A DNA stretch of 64,000 bases from Candidatus Peregrinibacteria bacterium CG10_big_fil_rev_8_21_14_0_10_55_24 (lineage in GTDB: Bacteria > Patescibacteriota > Gracilibacteria > Peribacterales > Peribacteraceae). Below the pieces are notes generated by a model. The model saw only the letters and a program-made list of their open reading frames with translations. It did not search any database and was not told the DNA's origin. The DNA lies in contig PFDV01000003.1 of NCBI GenBank assembly GCA_002772745.1, forward strand, positions 124,001-188,000, in the 5' to 3' direction. Positions 8,932-18,223 of this stretch are shown here, in pieces; the stretch's first letter is position 1; each line of letters begins with the position of its first letter. The position numbers and the translations under genes are program-made.

Positions 8932-10555
8932 CTTCAATGAAGAGCTGGACATCGGTTCGTCCATTCCAGCGGTTGAGCCCGATGCGACAGAGAAGATCCA
9001 GGGGCTCATTCAATCGAGAGCGCAGGTGCCCATGTTGGAATCCAACCGCCTTGGTGGTTCCTATGCTGCACTGGAGGTGTCTGCTGTCGTTTCCCACAGT
9101 GCGTACAGCGGAAAGCGAAACATTGGGGAGGAAAAAGAGAGGCTCGGGGTTCCCTTCCCCAAAAGGCTCCAAGTGTCCCAGCGCCTGCGCCAACTCCCGC
9201 GTGATGTTCTGCGGGGAGAGAACGGCATCCACGGGGAGTGTGGGCACCAGATCTTGTGGACGGACGCGTGCGCTGATGTCGTCGAGCAGTCGGGCGATGA
9301 GTTCCGGATAATTCTTGGTGGGGAACGTGCACCCGGCGGCCTGCGCGTGTCCGCCGTACGTCGTGAGCAGACCTTCTACGCGCTCAAGCCCCTCAGTGAC
9401 GTGGTATGCAGGAACGCTTCTGAGTGAAGCAATGCACGCATCGCCGCGGATGCAGGCGACGATACTTGGCTTGCCATAGCCCTCTGTGAGCTTGCCAGCG
9501 AGCAGTCCAACAATGCCTTCCGGATACTGTACACTTGCAGCGGCGAGCAGAGGCGGCACGTTCTGTGGAGAGTTCTCTGTGCTCAGATGCAGTGAGGAGA
9601 GTACGTCTGCGAGGAGACTGGCAGTCAGATCTTGGCGTTGAGCATTGAGGACTCCAAGGTGCGCGAGGGCGCTCTCTCCGGAAAGTAATGCTTGCAGGGC
9701 AATGCCGGGGTCCTCCAGGCGACCGGCGGCGTTGATACGTGGAGCTATGCGATACGCAATGTCACGTGCGGTAACACGACTGCGGTCCACTCCAGCTTGT
9801 GCGCAAAGTTTTGCAATGGGTGCATGTGCAGGAAGGTGTTTGAGCGCCGTGAGTCCCGCTGTAACCAGTGTGCGATTCGCACCCGTAAGTTCCATCACAT
9901 CGGCAACGGTGCCCAGCATTGCCAGGCAGAGATCCTCTTTATGTCCTTCCCACTCCTCTGTCCCCTCTAGGGCGCGTACAAGCGCAAAAGCCACGCCGGA
10001 GCCGGATGGATGCGGTCGTGGATACCTGGGCGAAAGCGCAGGATGCACAATGGCGTACGCTGGCGGAATTTGCGCATGTGGGTGGTGGTGGTCGGTAATG
10101 ATGGTGTCCATGCCGGATTCCTGCGCTTCATGCACCTCTTCGATGGAGGAGATTCCCGCATCGACCGTGATGAGGAGCGTGACGCCCTGCGTGCGCATCT
10201 CCTTGATGATGTGTCGCTTGAGCCCGTAACCGTCCCGTACGCGATGTGGCAGGCGTACGAAAGGTTCTACGTTGTTGCGCCGGAAAAAGCGTACCAGAAG
10301 CGCCGTCGCCGTCACGCCGTCACAGTCGTAGTCGCCGAAAATTCCGATGTGTTCATTGCGAGCAAGAGCGGATCGAATTCTCTGAGCGGCACGTGCGGTA
10401 TCACTCAGGAGATCCGTTGCCGGCAGGGGGTTGGAGCGCAGGTCGATGCCTCTAGCTGTTGCGATGGCGTGGGCGATTTGTGCAGGCGTTCCCGCAAGAG
10501 GGGCGCTATCGACCAGTTGCCAATATTTTCCGGTGAGGGAGAGGGGAAGAGCGAT
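8855..10555 (-). CDS. recJ: Single-stranded-DNA-specific exonuclease RecJ
   Basis: DYDCDGVTATALL motif lies upstream of the supplied ORF start, then ITDHHHPH and DHHA1 region; reading frame opens after TGA with no ATG/GTG/TTG before the motif, so the start near 10555 (ATC) is inferred. Confidence 0.9.
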   Translation of the reverse strand: MALPLSLTGKYWQLVDSAPLAGTPAQIAHAIATARGIDLRSNPLPATDLLSDTARAAQRIRSALARNEHIGIFGDYDCDGVTATALLVRFFRRNNVEPFVRLPHRVRDGYGLKRHIIKEMRTQGVTLLITVDAGISSIEEVHEAQESGMDTIITDHHHPHAQIPPAYAIVHPALSPRYPRPHPSGSGVAFALVRALEGTEEWEGHKEDLCLAMLGTVADVMELTGANRTLVTAGLTALKHLPAHAPIAKLCAQAGVDRSRVTARDIAYRIAPRINAAGRLEDPGIALQALLSGESALAHLGVLNAQRQDLTASLLADVLSSLHLSTENSPQNVPPLLAAASVQYPEGIVGLLAGKLTEGYGKPSIVACIRGDACIASLRSVPAYHVTEGLERVEGLLTTYGGHAQAAGCTFPTKNYPELIARLLDDISARVRPQDLVPTLPVDAVLSPQNITRELAQALGHLEPFGEGNPEPLFFLPNVSLSAVRTVGNDSRHLQCSIGTTKAVGFQHGHLRSRLNEPLDLLCRIGLNRWNGRTDVQLFIEDMRHTECSKRNAASEMQNAQRILHS

Positions 10556-10680
10556 GCTCCGAGCGTATCAGGTTTCCCCGCTCAGTGTATTGCGGTCTCA
10601 ACCCTTCTTTTTTGTGTCGCTGTCATTTGGCCTACACAAAAGCCTCCGGGGAGTTCTCCTCGCTCATGGAACAGCCCCCC

Positions 10681-11199
10681 TTAGCGCGTCATACGCGCCG
10701 TCCACCCCGTCTTTCTCCCTGCCCGCTTGAGCGTCCATCCAACGGCACCGAGCATAGTCATGACGGCCAACACTCCTCCGGGGCCGGAAGGCGCCAGAGG
10801 ATTGGGCATGACAGGTGCTCCTGCATGGAGCTGGGGTAGCAAGCTCAAGACCTCCTGGCGCGCATCGACGCGCTCAAGCAAGCGGATGGTACGCAGGAGT
10901 TCCAAGTCGCCTTCTGTCAGGGTGCGGGATGTCCCCTCCTCTGTCTCCACTACCGTGTTCTCCTCTTCGGGGGCGGCAGGGTGTTGCAGGGCAAACGCAG
11001 CATCTTGTTCTTGTTGGCGTCGAATAGCACTCAATTCCGATTGCTGATCCACGCGTTCACGCGTATCACGCGCCGCAGGGGGAACATAGAAATCGTCATT
11101 GAGAAGCACCTCCTCCGGAAGCAGGTATGCAGACGCGCTCACGGGGGCGAAGAGTGCCAAGAGAGCCAGGAGTGCAAAGGACGTGTGTGTGTTTCGCAT
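10681..11199 (-). CDS. Hypothetical secreted/membrane protein
   Basis: MRNTHTSFALLALLALFAPVSASAYLLPEE; C-terminal hydrophobic segment. Confidence 0.65.
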   Translation of the reverse strand: MRNTHTSFALLALLALFAPVSASAYLLPEEVLLNDDFYVPPAARDTRERVDQQSELSAIRRQQEQDAAFALQHPAAPEEENTVVETEEGTSRTLTEGDLELLRTIRLLERVDARQEVLSLLPQLHAGAPVMPNPLAPSGPGGVLAVMTMLGAVGWTLKRAGRKTGWTARMTR

Positions 11200-11203
11200 C
11201 GTT

Positions 11204-12232
11204 CTATTGTAGCGGAAAAACGGGATATTTGCAATCCACCTGGGATTCGAGCATGCAGTTGAAGTACTCCTGTTCATCCAGGATGCCGTCACCGTCCGAA
11301 TCGGACTTGCGCGGGTCAGGCTCGCCGCTATCTACCTGCCCGTTGAGGTTAACATCCTCACCCCTCAGTTCCAATCCGTTACGCCCGACACGACAGAGCC
11401 CGTCGCACAGGCCGTCGCGGTCCGAATCAATCTTCATGGGGTCGGTTTCACCCATATCAATACGACCGTTACGGTTGGCATCCTCCAGCCCATCAATGAT
11501 GCCATCGCCATCGCTGTCCCGCTGCTTGGGATCGGTGCCTAATCCAAAGATCTCGGTGCCGTCGTCTAGCCCGTCTCTATCGGTATCCACCACCTCGGAA
11601 TCTGATCCCCACTCTTTCTCAACGAGAGAGTTCACACCATCCCCGTCAACATCAATGCCAACAGGCAAAGGGGACTCAGTCATCACGTAACAGGACTGGC
11701 CGCCCCGGAAAATTTCAATCTGGTGCCGGATACGCCCGCGCGTGAGATCGAGCTCATTGAGGGCGATTTCGTTGAGGTTCCTGAGTGCGGAAAAACTCCC
11801 GCGCCGACGCAGTCGTTCCTCCTCACGTCGCGCGGCGCGCTCGGCCTCCGAGAGAAATACACGTCCGGGCAATCCGCTGTTCGGTGTCTTGAGTGCGACG
11901 GAATAGTTATCCGGGAAACAGTAGCCCCAATAGCGTACGTCGACGCCCTTGTTGCCGAAGAGCACCTTGCGGGCGATGGATTCCACCTGTGTGGGTATGT
12001 GAATGATCGTGTTCGTATTCGGTTGTATGGAAATGCCCTGAATAATCTCCTCTTCGGTAATCGTTTGCCACGGAGTGACTCCCCGCATGTACGCGGGGAG
12101 CAGTCGCCCTTCCAAGTTCTTTTCCTGGTAACCAACGAGCGCATATCCAAGCATGACCACGCACAGGGTTCCCAGACCAATCGTGGTCCAACGCATGGCG
12201 TATTCAAGACGAGGAGGTCGATTCGAGGACAT
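11204..12232 (-). CDS. Membrane-anchored protein with thrombospondin type-3/EF-hand-like Ca-binding repeats
   Basis: N-terminal TM; repeated DxDxDGxxD: VDGDGVNSL, DTDRDGLDDG, DSDGDGIIDG, DSDRDGLCDG, DSDGDGILDE. Confidence 0.8.
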   Translation of the reverse strand: MSSNRPPRLEYAMRWTTIGLGTLCVVMLGYALVGYQEKNLEGRLLPAYMRGVTPWQTITEEEIIQGISIQPNTNTIIHIPTQVESIARKVLFGNKGVDVRYWGYCFPDNYSVALKTPNSGLPGRVFLSEAERAARREEERLRRRGSFSALRNLNEIALNELDLTRGRIRHQIEIFRGGQSCYVMTESPLPVGIDVDGDGVNSLVEKEWGSDSEVVDTDRDGLDDGTEIFGLGTDPKQRDSDGDGIIDGLEDANRNGRIDMGETDPMKIDSDRDGLCDGLCRVGRNGLELRGEDVNLNGQVDSGEPDPRKSDSDGDGILDEQEYFNCMLESQVDCKYPVFPLQ

Positions 12233-12295
12233 CAAGATAGTATACCACACTTCCTCCTTCGTTTCCACACGCGGTTTTGCTAGCATGCAACCCAC

Positions 12296-13357
12296 ATGCC
12301 GCGCGATTACTACCAGATTCTGAATGTTTCCCGAGATGCCTCTGTTGAGGACATCAAGAAGGCGTACCGACGTTTGAGCAAGGAGTTGCATCCGGATAAG
12401 AACAAAGGAGACGCCACTGCCGAACAACGCTTTAAAGAAGTGAACGAGGCGTACGAAGTCTTACGTGATCCGGCTAAACGGCAACGTTACGATCAGTTCG
12501 GGGCCGCAGGTGCTCAGGGTTTTTCCGGTTTTGGCGACACTGGCGGATTTGATTTCTCGGGATTCGGAGGAGGTTTGTCTGATATTTTCGAATCCGTGTT
12601 TGGTGGAGGTGCAACACGTGCACAGCGTTCCAACCAGGGTCGTGACCGCGAGGTGCGCATGCGCATTGCTTTTGATGAGGCAGTGCATGGCGCGAAGAAG
12701 AGCATAGCTTTTGAAAGAGAGGTTTCCTGCAATGTTTGCGGCGGGAGCGGCATAGAAAAAGGGTCCAAGACCGTCGCGTGTCCCGATTGTTCCGGAACAG
12801 GACAGGTGACACGGACAACGCAGTCGTTCTTTGGCTCGATCCAACAGAGTGTCCTGTGCCGACGATGCGGCGGGTCCGGTTCCATCCCCGAACGTCCCTG
12901 TGCATCCTGCTCAGGAGAAGGGCGACACAGAACAAAAGAAACCATCACGGTTGAGGTTCCTGCCGGCATTCACAATGGCCAGACACTGCGCTTAAACGGT
13001 CAGGGAGACGCCGGGCGTCAGGGTGCCCCTGCGGGGGATCTCTACGTCCTCATTGCCGTGGAGGAAGATCCACGGTTCCGCCGTGACGGCGATGATGTTG
13101 CGACGCAGGTGACTGTTTCGGTGCTCGATGCGATCCTGGGGGCCGAAGTTTCCGTCCCCACACCGCATGGATCGGTGGAACTCAAAATCCCCGCAGGGAC
13201 GCAACCCAGCCAGGTACTACGTCTCAAGGGCAAGGGTATGCCTGTTCTGGGGACGTCGCGCCAAGGCAACCTCTATGTCACCGTCCGCGTAGAGATACCC
13301 TCCAAGCTCTCGAAGAAGGAGAAGGAACTTTTGGAGGAATGGAAACACTTAAGATAA
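12296..13357 (+). CDS. dnaJ: Molecular chaperone DnaJ
   Basis: J domain with HPD (KELHPDKNKG), four CxxCxGxG zinc repeats. Confidence 0.96.
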   Translation: MPRDYYQILNVSRDASVEDIKKAYRRLSKELHPDKNKGDATAEQRFKEVNEAYEVLRDPAKRQRYDQFGAAGAQGFSGFGDTGGFDFSGFGGGLSDIFESVFGGGATRAQRSNQGRDREVRMRIAFDEAVHGAKKSIAFEREVSCNVCGGSGIEKGSKTVACPDCSGTGQVTRTTQSFFGSIQQSVLCRRCGGSGSIPERPCASCSGEGRHRTKETITVEVPAGIHNGQTLRLNGQGDAGRQGAPAGDLYVLIAVEEDPRFRRDGDDVATQVTVSVLDAILGAEVSVPTPHGSVELKIPAGTQPSQVLRLKGKGMPVLGTSRQGNLYVTVRVEIPSKLSKKEKELLEEWKHLR

Positions 13358-13362
13358 CAGAG

Positions 13363-13420
13363 TTCGGGTTGGGGTTCGGGCTCGGCTAACCATGGTCAAT
13401 CCTAACCCGAGCCCTACCCA
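13363..13420. repeat. G-rich palindromic repeat (GGGTTNGGG type)
   Basis: ttcgggttggggttcgggctcggctaacc ... caatcctaacccgagccctaccc; related to 28641-28702. Confidence 0.65.
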
Positions 13421-13423
13421 CCG

Positions 13424-13966
13424 CTAAATATCCAAATTCTCCAATCCGTCATCTTTCTCTTCGATCACCGGTGAGAGCTCTTCGCCATCGTGGGCCCCCT
13501 TCTTTTCCTCTTTGAGTTTGAGCACGATCTGGCGGTAATCCCCCTCGCCCACGCTCTCGGTGGAGAGATCGGAAAGTGCCGGCGTATTGGCCACGTGCAG
13601 GTGCACCACACGGCGGAAATAGGGACTCATCGGAGCGAGAGCGACACGGTTTCCCGTTCGACGAACAAAGTCTGCCTTTTGCTCCGCGATGCGACGGACT
13701 TTGTCCTCCTGAGCGCGGCGGTACCCATCCACGTCGAGCACGATAAAGGGGCTGCGCTCCAGTTTTTTCTGTGACCGAACGATGGACTTCACCAGGTGTT
13801 GGAGCGCGTTTAGTGTTTCGCCGTGCCAACCGATGATACGGCTGGGATCGCTTGCGACGATGTCGACACGAATAAAATCTTCCTCCTCCCCCACATCAAT
13901 GCGATCGCAGGAGAGATCGAGGAAAGTAAACAGAGTGCGCAGCGTTTCTTCGATGGCCGTCTTCAT
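13424..13966 (-). CDS. jag: KH-R3H RNA-binding protein (Jag/KhpB-like)
   Basis: SRIIGWHGETLNALQHLVKSIV (KH) and R3H-like LAPMSPYFRRVVHLHVA. Confidence 0.82.
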   Translation of the reverse strand: MKTAIEETLRTLFTFLDLSCDRIDVGEEEDFIRVDIVASDPSRIIGWHGETLNALQHLVKSIVRSQKKLERSPFIVLDVDGYRRAQEDKVRRIAEQKADFVRRTGNRVALAPMSPYFRRVVHLHVANTPALSDLSTESVGEGDYRQIVLKLKEEKKGAHDGEELSPVIEEKDDGLENLDI

Positions 13967-14042
13967 AGGTTGGGGGGAGGATAGCGCAGCACCAGCGAGG
14001 ATGCCAGGAGTTGCTCGCAGAAGATGTGGAATCCCTTTCTAA

Positions 14043-14075
14043 GGAAAGACGGGGCGCGCTGGGGGCGCCCCGTCG
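14043..14075 (-). terminator. Intrinsic terminator
   Basis: gacggggcgc-gctggg-ggcgccccgtc; T-run on the minus strand. Confidence 0.65.
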
Positions 14076-14103
14076 GTGTCGGCACGATTGCTCATGCCGG
14101 CGG

Positions 14104-14217
14104 TTACAGCAGGTGCCCACAGTGGGGGCACCGTTTCCTCGGCGCACTTCGACGTCGAGGAGCGGCGGCCTTACGCCGCCGCTGGCTCACCACTCGTAGG
14201 GACTTTTTCTTGGCCAT
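14104..14217 (-). CDS. 37 aa basic CPxCG protein (small zinc-ribbon/ribosomal-protein-like)
   Basis: MAKKKSLRVVSQRRRKAAAPRRRSAPRKRCPHCGHLL preceded by SD GGAGGT (CTTGGAGGTCTTATG); shorter than the ORF-track cutoff. Confidence 0.7.
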   Translation of the reverse strand: MAKKKSLRVVSQRRRKAAAPRRRSAPRKRCPHCGHLL

Positions 14218-14283
14218 AAGACCTCCAAGGTGAGTGAAATGGGAACCAGACTGTGCATTGACGATAGCACTGAGAAGAATACG

Positions 14284-14314
14284 AAAGAAGCCTCCGGTTT
14301 ACGGAGGCTTCTTT
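14284..14314. terminator. Bidirectional intrinsic terminator, 13-bp perfect stem
   Basis: aaagaagcctccg-gttta-cggaggcttcttt. Confidence 0.8.
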
Positions 14315-14335
14315 GAAAAACAAGGAAAGAGTCAA

Positions 14336-14611
14336 TTAACGCACGGCATCCTTGAGGGTCTTACCAGCCTTGAAGGAGGGAACCTTCATCGCCGGGATGG
14401 AAATGCGCTGACTGGGATTCCTGGGGTTCACACCCGTGCGGGCTGCGCGGCGTGACACGCGGAACGTGCCGAAGCCGGTGATCGTCACATTGTTGCCCTT
14501 CTTGAGCTCCTTGGTGACGAGGGTAGTGAGCGCATCGAGCGCCTGACTTGCCGCGCGCTTGGTGATACCCGCAGCATCCGCAATGGCATTGATAATGTCC
14601 TGCTTGGACAT
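14336..14611 (-). CDS. HU-family DNA-binding protein
   Basis: MSKQDIINAIADAAGITKRAASQALDALTTLVTKELKKGNNVTITGFGTFRVSRRAARTGVNPRN. Confidence 0.94.
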   Translation of the reverse strand: MSKQDIINAIADAAGITKRAASQALDALTTLVTKELKKGNNVTITGFGTFRVSRRAARTGVNPRNPSQRISIPAMKVPSFKAGKTLKDAVR

Positions 14612-15013
14612 GGGCGAGGGGGGTAAAAAATACGACAGTGCAAGTCTACCTTGGCAAAGGGCTTGAGCAAGCCAAGAACAGCAGCTCGAAGTATGAATTT
14701 TGGCTTGGGATAGGGCTTTGAGCATTCGATAGCCAAAAACACCGAACACGAAAGGTACTCAGGAGAGAGGGTTTCGACCGCATATTCATGCAATATTAGC
14801 GTGTTTGGAGCAAATGTTCGTAAACATCCGTAACAGAAGTTTATGAATCCCTGTTACGCGGGAACAACACATTGTATGCGGAAATGTGCCCGTTCGAAGA
14901 GGTTTCTCTGCGTGATCCTTTTGACAACGTGGCACTCCTCTCACTACGCTCGCGCCCAGCACCGCTGCAAATGCATGCGCATCTTGCACGTGGCATTCCC
15001 ATTGTTCTCACTC

Positions 15014-17347
15014 GTGCCTACGCACCTTGTCATCGTCGAGAGCCCGACAAAGGCCAAGACCATTAAGCGCTTTCTGGGGAAGGATTTTTCCGTGCATGCG
15101 AGCATGGGGCATGTCCGTGACCTGCCCAGTACGACGTTGGGCGTGGATACCGAATCGGAATTCGAGGCAAAGTACCTGATCCCCAAGGAGAAGCAGTCCG
15201 TGGTGAAAATGCTTCAGAAAGAGCTCAATGCCGCAGATGAGCTATGGATCGCCACAGATGAGGATCGCGAAGGAGAGGCGATTGGCTGGCACCTCACCGA
15301 GGTGCTCAAGAGGAAGAACGACCAGGCTATCAAGCGCATCGTTTTCCATGAGATTACCGAGGAGGCCATCCACGCAGCTGCCGCCCATCCGCGAAGCATT
15401 GATGTGAAACTCGTGGATGCGCAGCAGGCGCGACGCATTCTCGATCGCCTGGTGGGATACACTCTCTCTCCGTTTCTGTGGGCCAAGGTGTACCGCGGGC
15501 TCTCCGCCGGGCGCGTGCAGTCCGTTGCCGTACGCATCCTCGTCGACCGCGAACGCGATATCCAAGCATTCAATCCCCAGGAGTACTGGACCATCACCGC
15601 TGCACTGGAGAACGCAGAGCATGCATCCTTCTCCGCGGAACTCAAAGAAAAGGAAGGCAAGAAGTACGTTCCGGTGAATGAGGAGCAAGCGCAGCAAGTA
15701 CTCAGTGATCTTTCGGGTGCTCAGTACCAAGTGGCCTGTGTCGAAGAAAAAGAACTCAAGAAGACTCCCCCGCCACCGTTCACGACCTCCACGCTGCAGC
15801 AGGAGGCAGGTCGCAAGCTGGGGTTCTCCGTAAAACAGACGATGGTGGTGGCGCAACAGCTCTACGAGGGAGTGAGTTTGGGCAAGGGGCAGGGAAGCGC
15901 CGGCCTCATTACCTACATGCGTACGGACTCCGTGAATTTGAGCGACAAAGCACTCACCGATGCGAAAGCTGTTATTGAGCAAAAGTACGGACGCGAGTAC
16001 ATCCTCTCCACTCCCCGTCGGTACCGCACCAAGAGCAAAGGCGCGCAGGAGGCACACGAGGCGATCCGTCCCACGGAGATGGCGCAGATTCCCGAGTCGC
16101 TCAAAGACGTACTCGATCACCAGCAACTCAAGCTCTACACCCTCATCTGGAATCGCACGGTGGCGACCCAGATGTCCGAGGCACAACTCAAGCGCGTAGG
16201 CGTGGATATTACGGCAGGTTCCTACACATTCCGTGCCACCGGGCAGACCGTGGCATTCGACGGTTACCTGCGTGTGTACGCGGAAGGCAGGGACGAATCC
16301 AACGATGCCGATCGTCGTAACACAGAGAATGAAGATCGCGAAGCTCTTCTGCCCACTCTGCATGATGGTGATCTTCTTGCATGCAACGAACTTGTGCCTG
16401 AGCAGCACTTCACCAAACCGCCACCGCGCTATACCGAAGCAAGTCTGGTAAAGAAGCTCGAGGAGGAAGGCATCGGACGTCCCAGCACCTACGCACCCAC
16501 TATCAGTACTATTCAGCAACGTGGGTACATCCGCAAAGAGGGTAAGCAGCTCATTCCCGAGGAGATCGCTTTCACCGTCACGGATCTGCTCACGCAGCAC
16601 TTTCCGGACATCGTCGATCTCACCTTTACCGCCAAGATGGAACAGGAGCTCGATGACATTGCCGAAGGCAAAAAAGAGCGCGTCAAATTCCTTCGGGCGT
16701 TCTACGGGCCTTTTTCTGAGCGTATCAAGAGCAAGGGGCAGGAGGTGAAAAAGGAAGACGTTCTTAAAGAGCGTGTACTGGGGAAAGACCCCAATTCCGG
16801 TTTGGAAGTCCTCATACGTACGGGACGGTTTGGGCCATACGTGCAACTCGGTCGGGCTGAAGATCGCAAGGAGAAGCCGCGTTCGGCGTCGCTCCCCAAA
16901 CATCTCACCAAGGACGAGGTCACGATGGAGCAAGCACTTTCACTCCTCAGTTTTCCCAAGGAACTCGGCACACGCGATGGCGAAGTCGTCACTGTGAATC
17001 TGGGGCGTTACGGCCCCTACATCCGATGGGGAAAGGTGACCGTGACGCTCCCCAAGGAGAACGATCCTGCTCTCCTTTCACTCGATCAGGCGATGGAGCT
17101 CATCACCCAGGCAAAACAGAACCGCAAAAAAGCAGCGGAGCCCCTGCGTGTTCTGGGGGATGATCCCAACACCAAGGCCGAGATCTCCGTGAAGGAAGGG
17201 CGTTACGGTCCCTACGTTACGGATGGCACGACGAACGTCTCGATTCCCAAACGCTTTGACCCCAGTACCATTGATTTGCCCACGGCGGCGGAACTCCTGG
17301 AGAAGAAGCGCCATGCGCCCAAGAGGATGTGGAAGAGGAAGAAGTAA
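15014..17347 (+). CDS. topA: DNA topoisomerase I
   Basis: THLVIVESPTKAKTIKRFLGKDF, TOPRIM ATDEDREGEAIGWHL, active-site YMRTDS, C-terminal GRYGPY repeats. Start GTG 15014 or upstream ATG 14975. Confidence 0.95.
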   Translation: MPTHLVIVESPTKAKTIKRFLGKDFSVHASMGHVRDLPSTTLGVDTESEFEAKYLIPKEKQSVVKMLQKELNAADELWIATDEDREGEAIGWHLTEVLKRKNDQAIKRIVFHEITEEAIHAAAAHPRSIDVKLVDAQQARRILDRLVGYTLSPFLWAKVYRGLSAGRVQSVAVRILVDRERDIQAFNPQEYWTITAALENAEHASFSAELKEKEGKKYVPVNEEQAQQVLSDLSGAQYQVACVEEKELKKTPPPPFTTSTLQQEAGRKLGFSVKQTMVVAQQLYEGVSLGKGQGSAGLITYMRTDSVNLSDKALTDAKAVIEQKYGREYILSTPRRYRTKSKGAQEAHEAIRPTEMAQIPESLKDVLDHQQLKLYTLIWNRTVATQMSEAQLKRVGVDITAGSYTFRATGQTVAFDGYLRVYAEGRDESNDADRRNTENEDREALLPTLHDGDLLACNELVPEQHFTKPPPRYTEASLVKKLEEEGIGRPSTYAPTISTIQQRGYIRKEGKQLIPEEIAFTVTDLLTQHFPDIVDLTFTAKMEQELDDIAEGKKERVKFLRAFYGPFSERIKSKGQEVKKEDVLKERVLGKDPNSGLEVLIRTGRFGPYVQLGRAEDRKEKPRSASLPKHLTKDEVTMEQALSLLSFPKELGTRDGEVVTVNLGRYGPYIRWGKVTVTLPKENDPALLSLDQAMELITQAKQNRKKAAEPLRVLGDDPNTKAEISVKEGRYGPYVTDGTTNVSIPKRFDPSTIDLPTAAELLEKKRHAPKRMWKRKK

Positions 17348-17459
17348 GAGCACACGACTTCCCACAGGATTTCGCTCCTCTCTTCGCAGTAAAACCGCTA
17401 AAATATGTTTAGCAGCTCTTTTTCCCCGTAGGAGCGCCCGCCCGTACCGAACGTCGGTA

Positions 17460-17665
17460 CGTTCGGGCGGGTAGCTCCAGCCTTCGTTCCATTCTCTCTT
17501 CGGCGGACTGCAGTTGGCAGGCAGCTTCCAAATGTTCATTCATTCCCCTAGGCGCGTAGCTCCAGCCTTCATCTCTCGCTTCGCTCGGGATGACGGCCGG
17601 CAGGCAGTTGGACCAACTTCGCCATAACAGCTTCGCGCAGGTACAGTTTGTTCATTCATCTCCAT
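17460..17665 (+). repeat. Two imperfect repeats each starting with a copy of the tRNA-Trp 5' end
   Basis: gggcgggtagctccagccttc... and aggcgcgtagctccagccttc..., each followed by ggcaggcag and ttcattcat, then the real tRNA 5' end aggcgcgtagctcag. Confidence 0.6.
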
Positions 17666-17741
17666 AGGCGCGTAGCTCAGTTGGTAGAGCACAGGTCTCC
17701 AAAACCTGGGGTCGCAGGTTCGATCCCTGCCGCGCCTGCCA
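17666..17741 (+). tRNA. tRNA-Trp (anticodon CCA), CCA encoded
   Basis: aggcgcg-ta-gctcagttggtagagc-a-caggtctccaaaacctg-gggtc-gcaggttcgatccctgc-cgcgcct-g-cca. Confidence 0.95.
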
Positions 17742-17816
17742 GAGTAATAACTCCCAAAAATATTTGGAAGGACCTTGCATCTGCGAACGGCCCATCCGTA
17801 GCCTTGGCGAAGGAGG

Positions 17817-17901
17817 GCCGCGCCTGCCAAAACATACATGGAAGACAAACCTACAGTTTTCCTTCCATGAGCCGTCCTTTCCCTCAGTGGTGCTGCTCCA
17901 G
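17817..17901 (+). repeat. Structured repeat copy A, begins with tRNA-Trp 3' end
   Basis: gccgcgcctgcca + hairpin catggaag...cttccatg + agccgtcctttccct..ggtgctgctccag. Confidence 0.65.
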
Positions 17902-18051
17902 CGCGGGACCCGAAAGACCCACGCTTCGCGGTATTTTTTATTCTCAGGCGGAGCCTGCCACATTGGGCACATGACTGGGTTGCCCTAGACGCCATGAATT
18001 CCGGTCAAGGCGATGTTTGGAGCCCGTCCTGTTCGGAACCCGAGCTCAAAC

Positions 18052-18079
18052 TTGACATGAAGTGAGATACAAGTAAGAT
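18052..18079 (+). promoter_or_regulatory. Putative sigma70-type promoter of the arginine operon
   Basis: TTGACA (18052-18057), 16-nt spacer, TAAGAT (18074-18079). Confidence 0.6.
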
Positions 18080-18086
18080 CTCAATC

Positions 18087-18149
18087 GTGATCTCATCCTA
18101 TCAGCCTATTGTTCGTCGTCGTCGCGCCTCCTCAGGGGTAGTGGCGTAA
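18087..18149 (+). CDS. Putative arginine leader peptide (20 aa)
   Basis: GTG ATC TCA TCC TAT CAG CCT ATT GTT CGT CGT CGT CGC GCC TCC TCA GGG GTA GTG GCG TAA = MISSYQPIVRRRRASSGVVA. Confidence 0.55.
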   Translation: MISSYQPIVRRRRASSGVVA

Positions 18150-18193
18150 AGCTGATGTCTGGAAAATAGCCGCCGCCCCTGTGGAGAAGCCAG

Positions 18194-18223
18194 AATCCCC
18201 AAAAGGGGATTTTTATATTTTTT
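18194..18223 (+). terminator. Intrinsic terminator upstream of the arginine operon (candidate attenuator)
   Basis: AATCCCC-AAAA-GGGGATT followed by TTTATATTTTTT. Confidence 0.75.

Noticed and set aside
10316-10600. UGA read as sense codon (recJ start extension)
   Set aside because: A second in-frame TGA lies further upstream and many genes here clearly terminate at TGA, so a recoded UGA is unlikely; a non-canonical start is simpler.
15242-16933. 563 aa minus-strand ORF
   Set aside because: Antisense to topA, which has unmistakable motifs.
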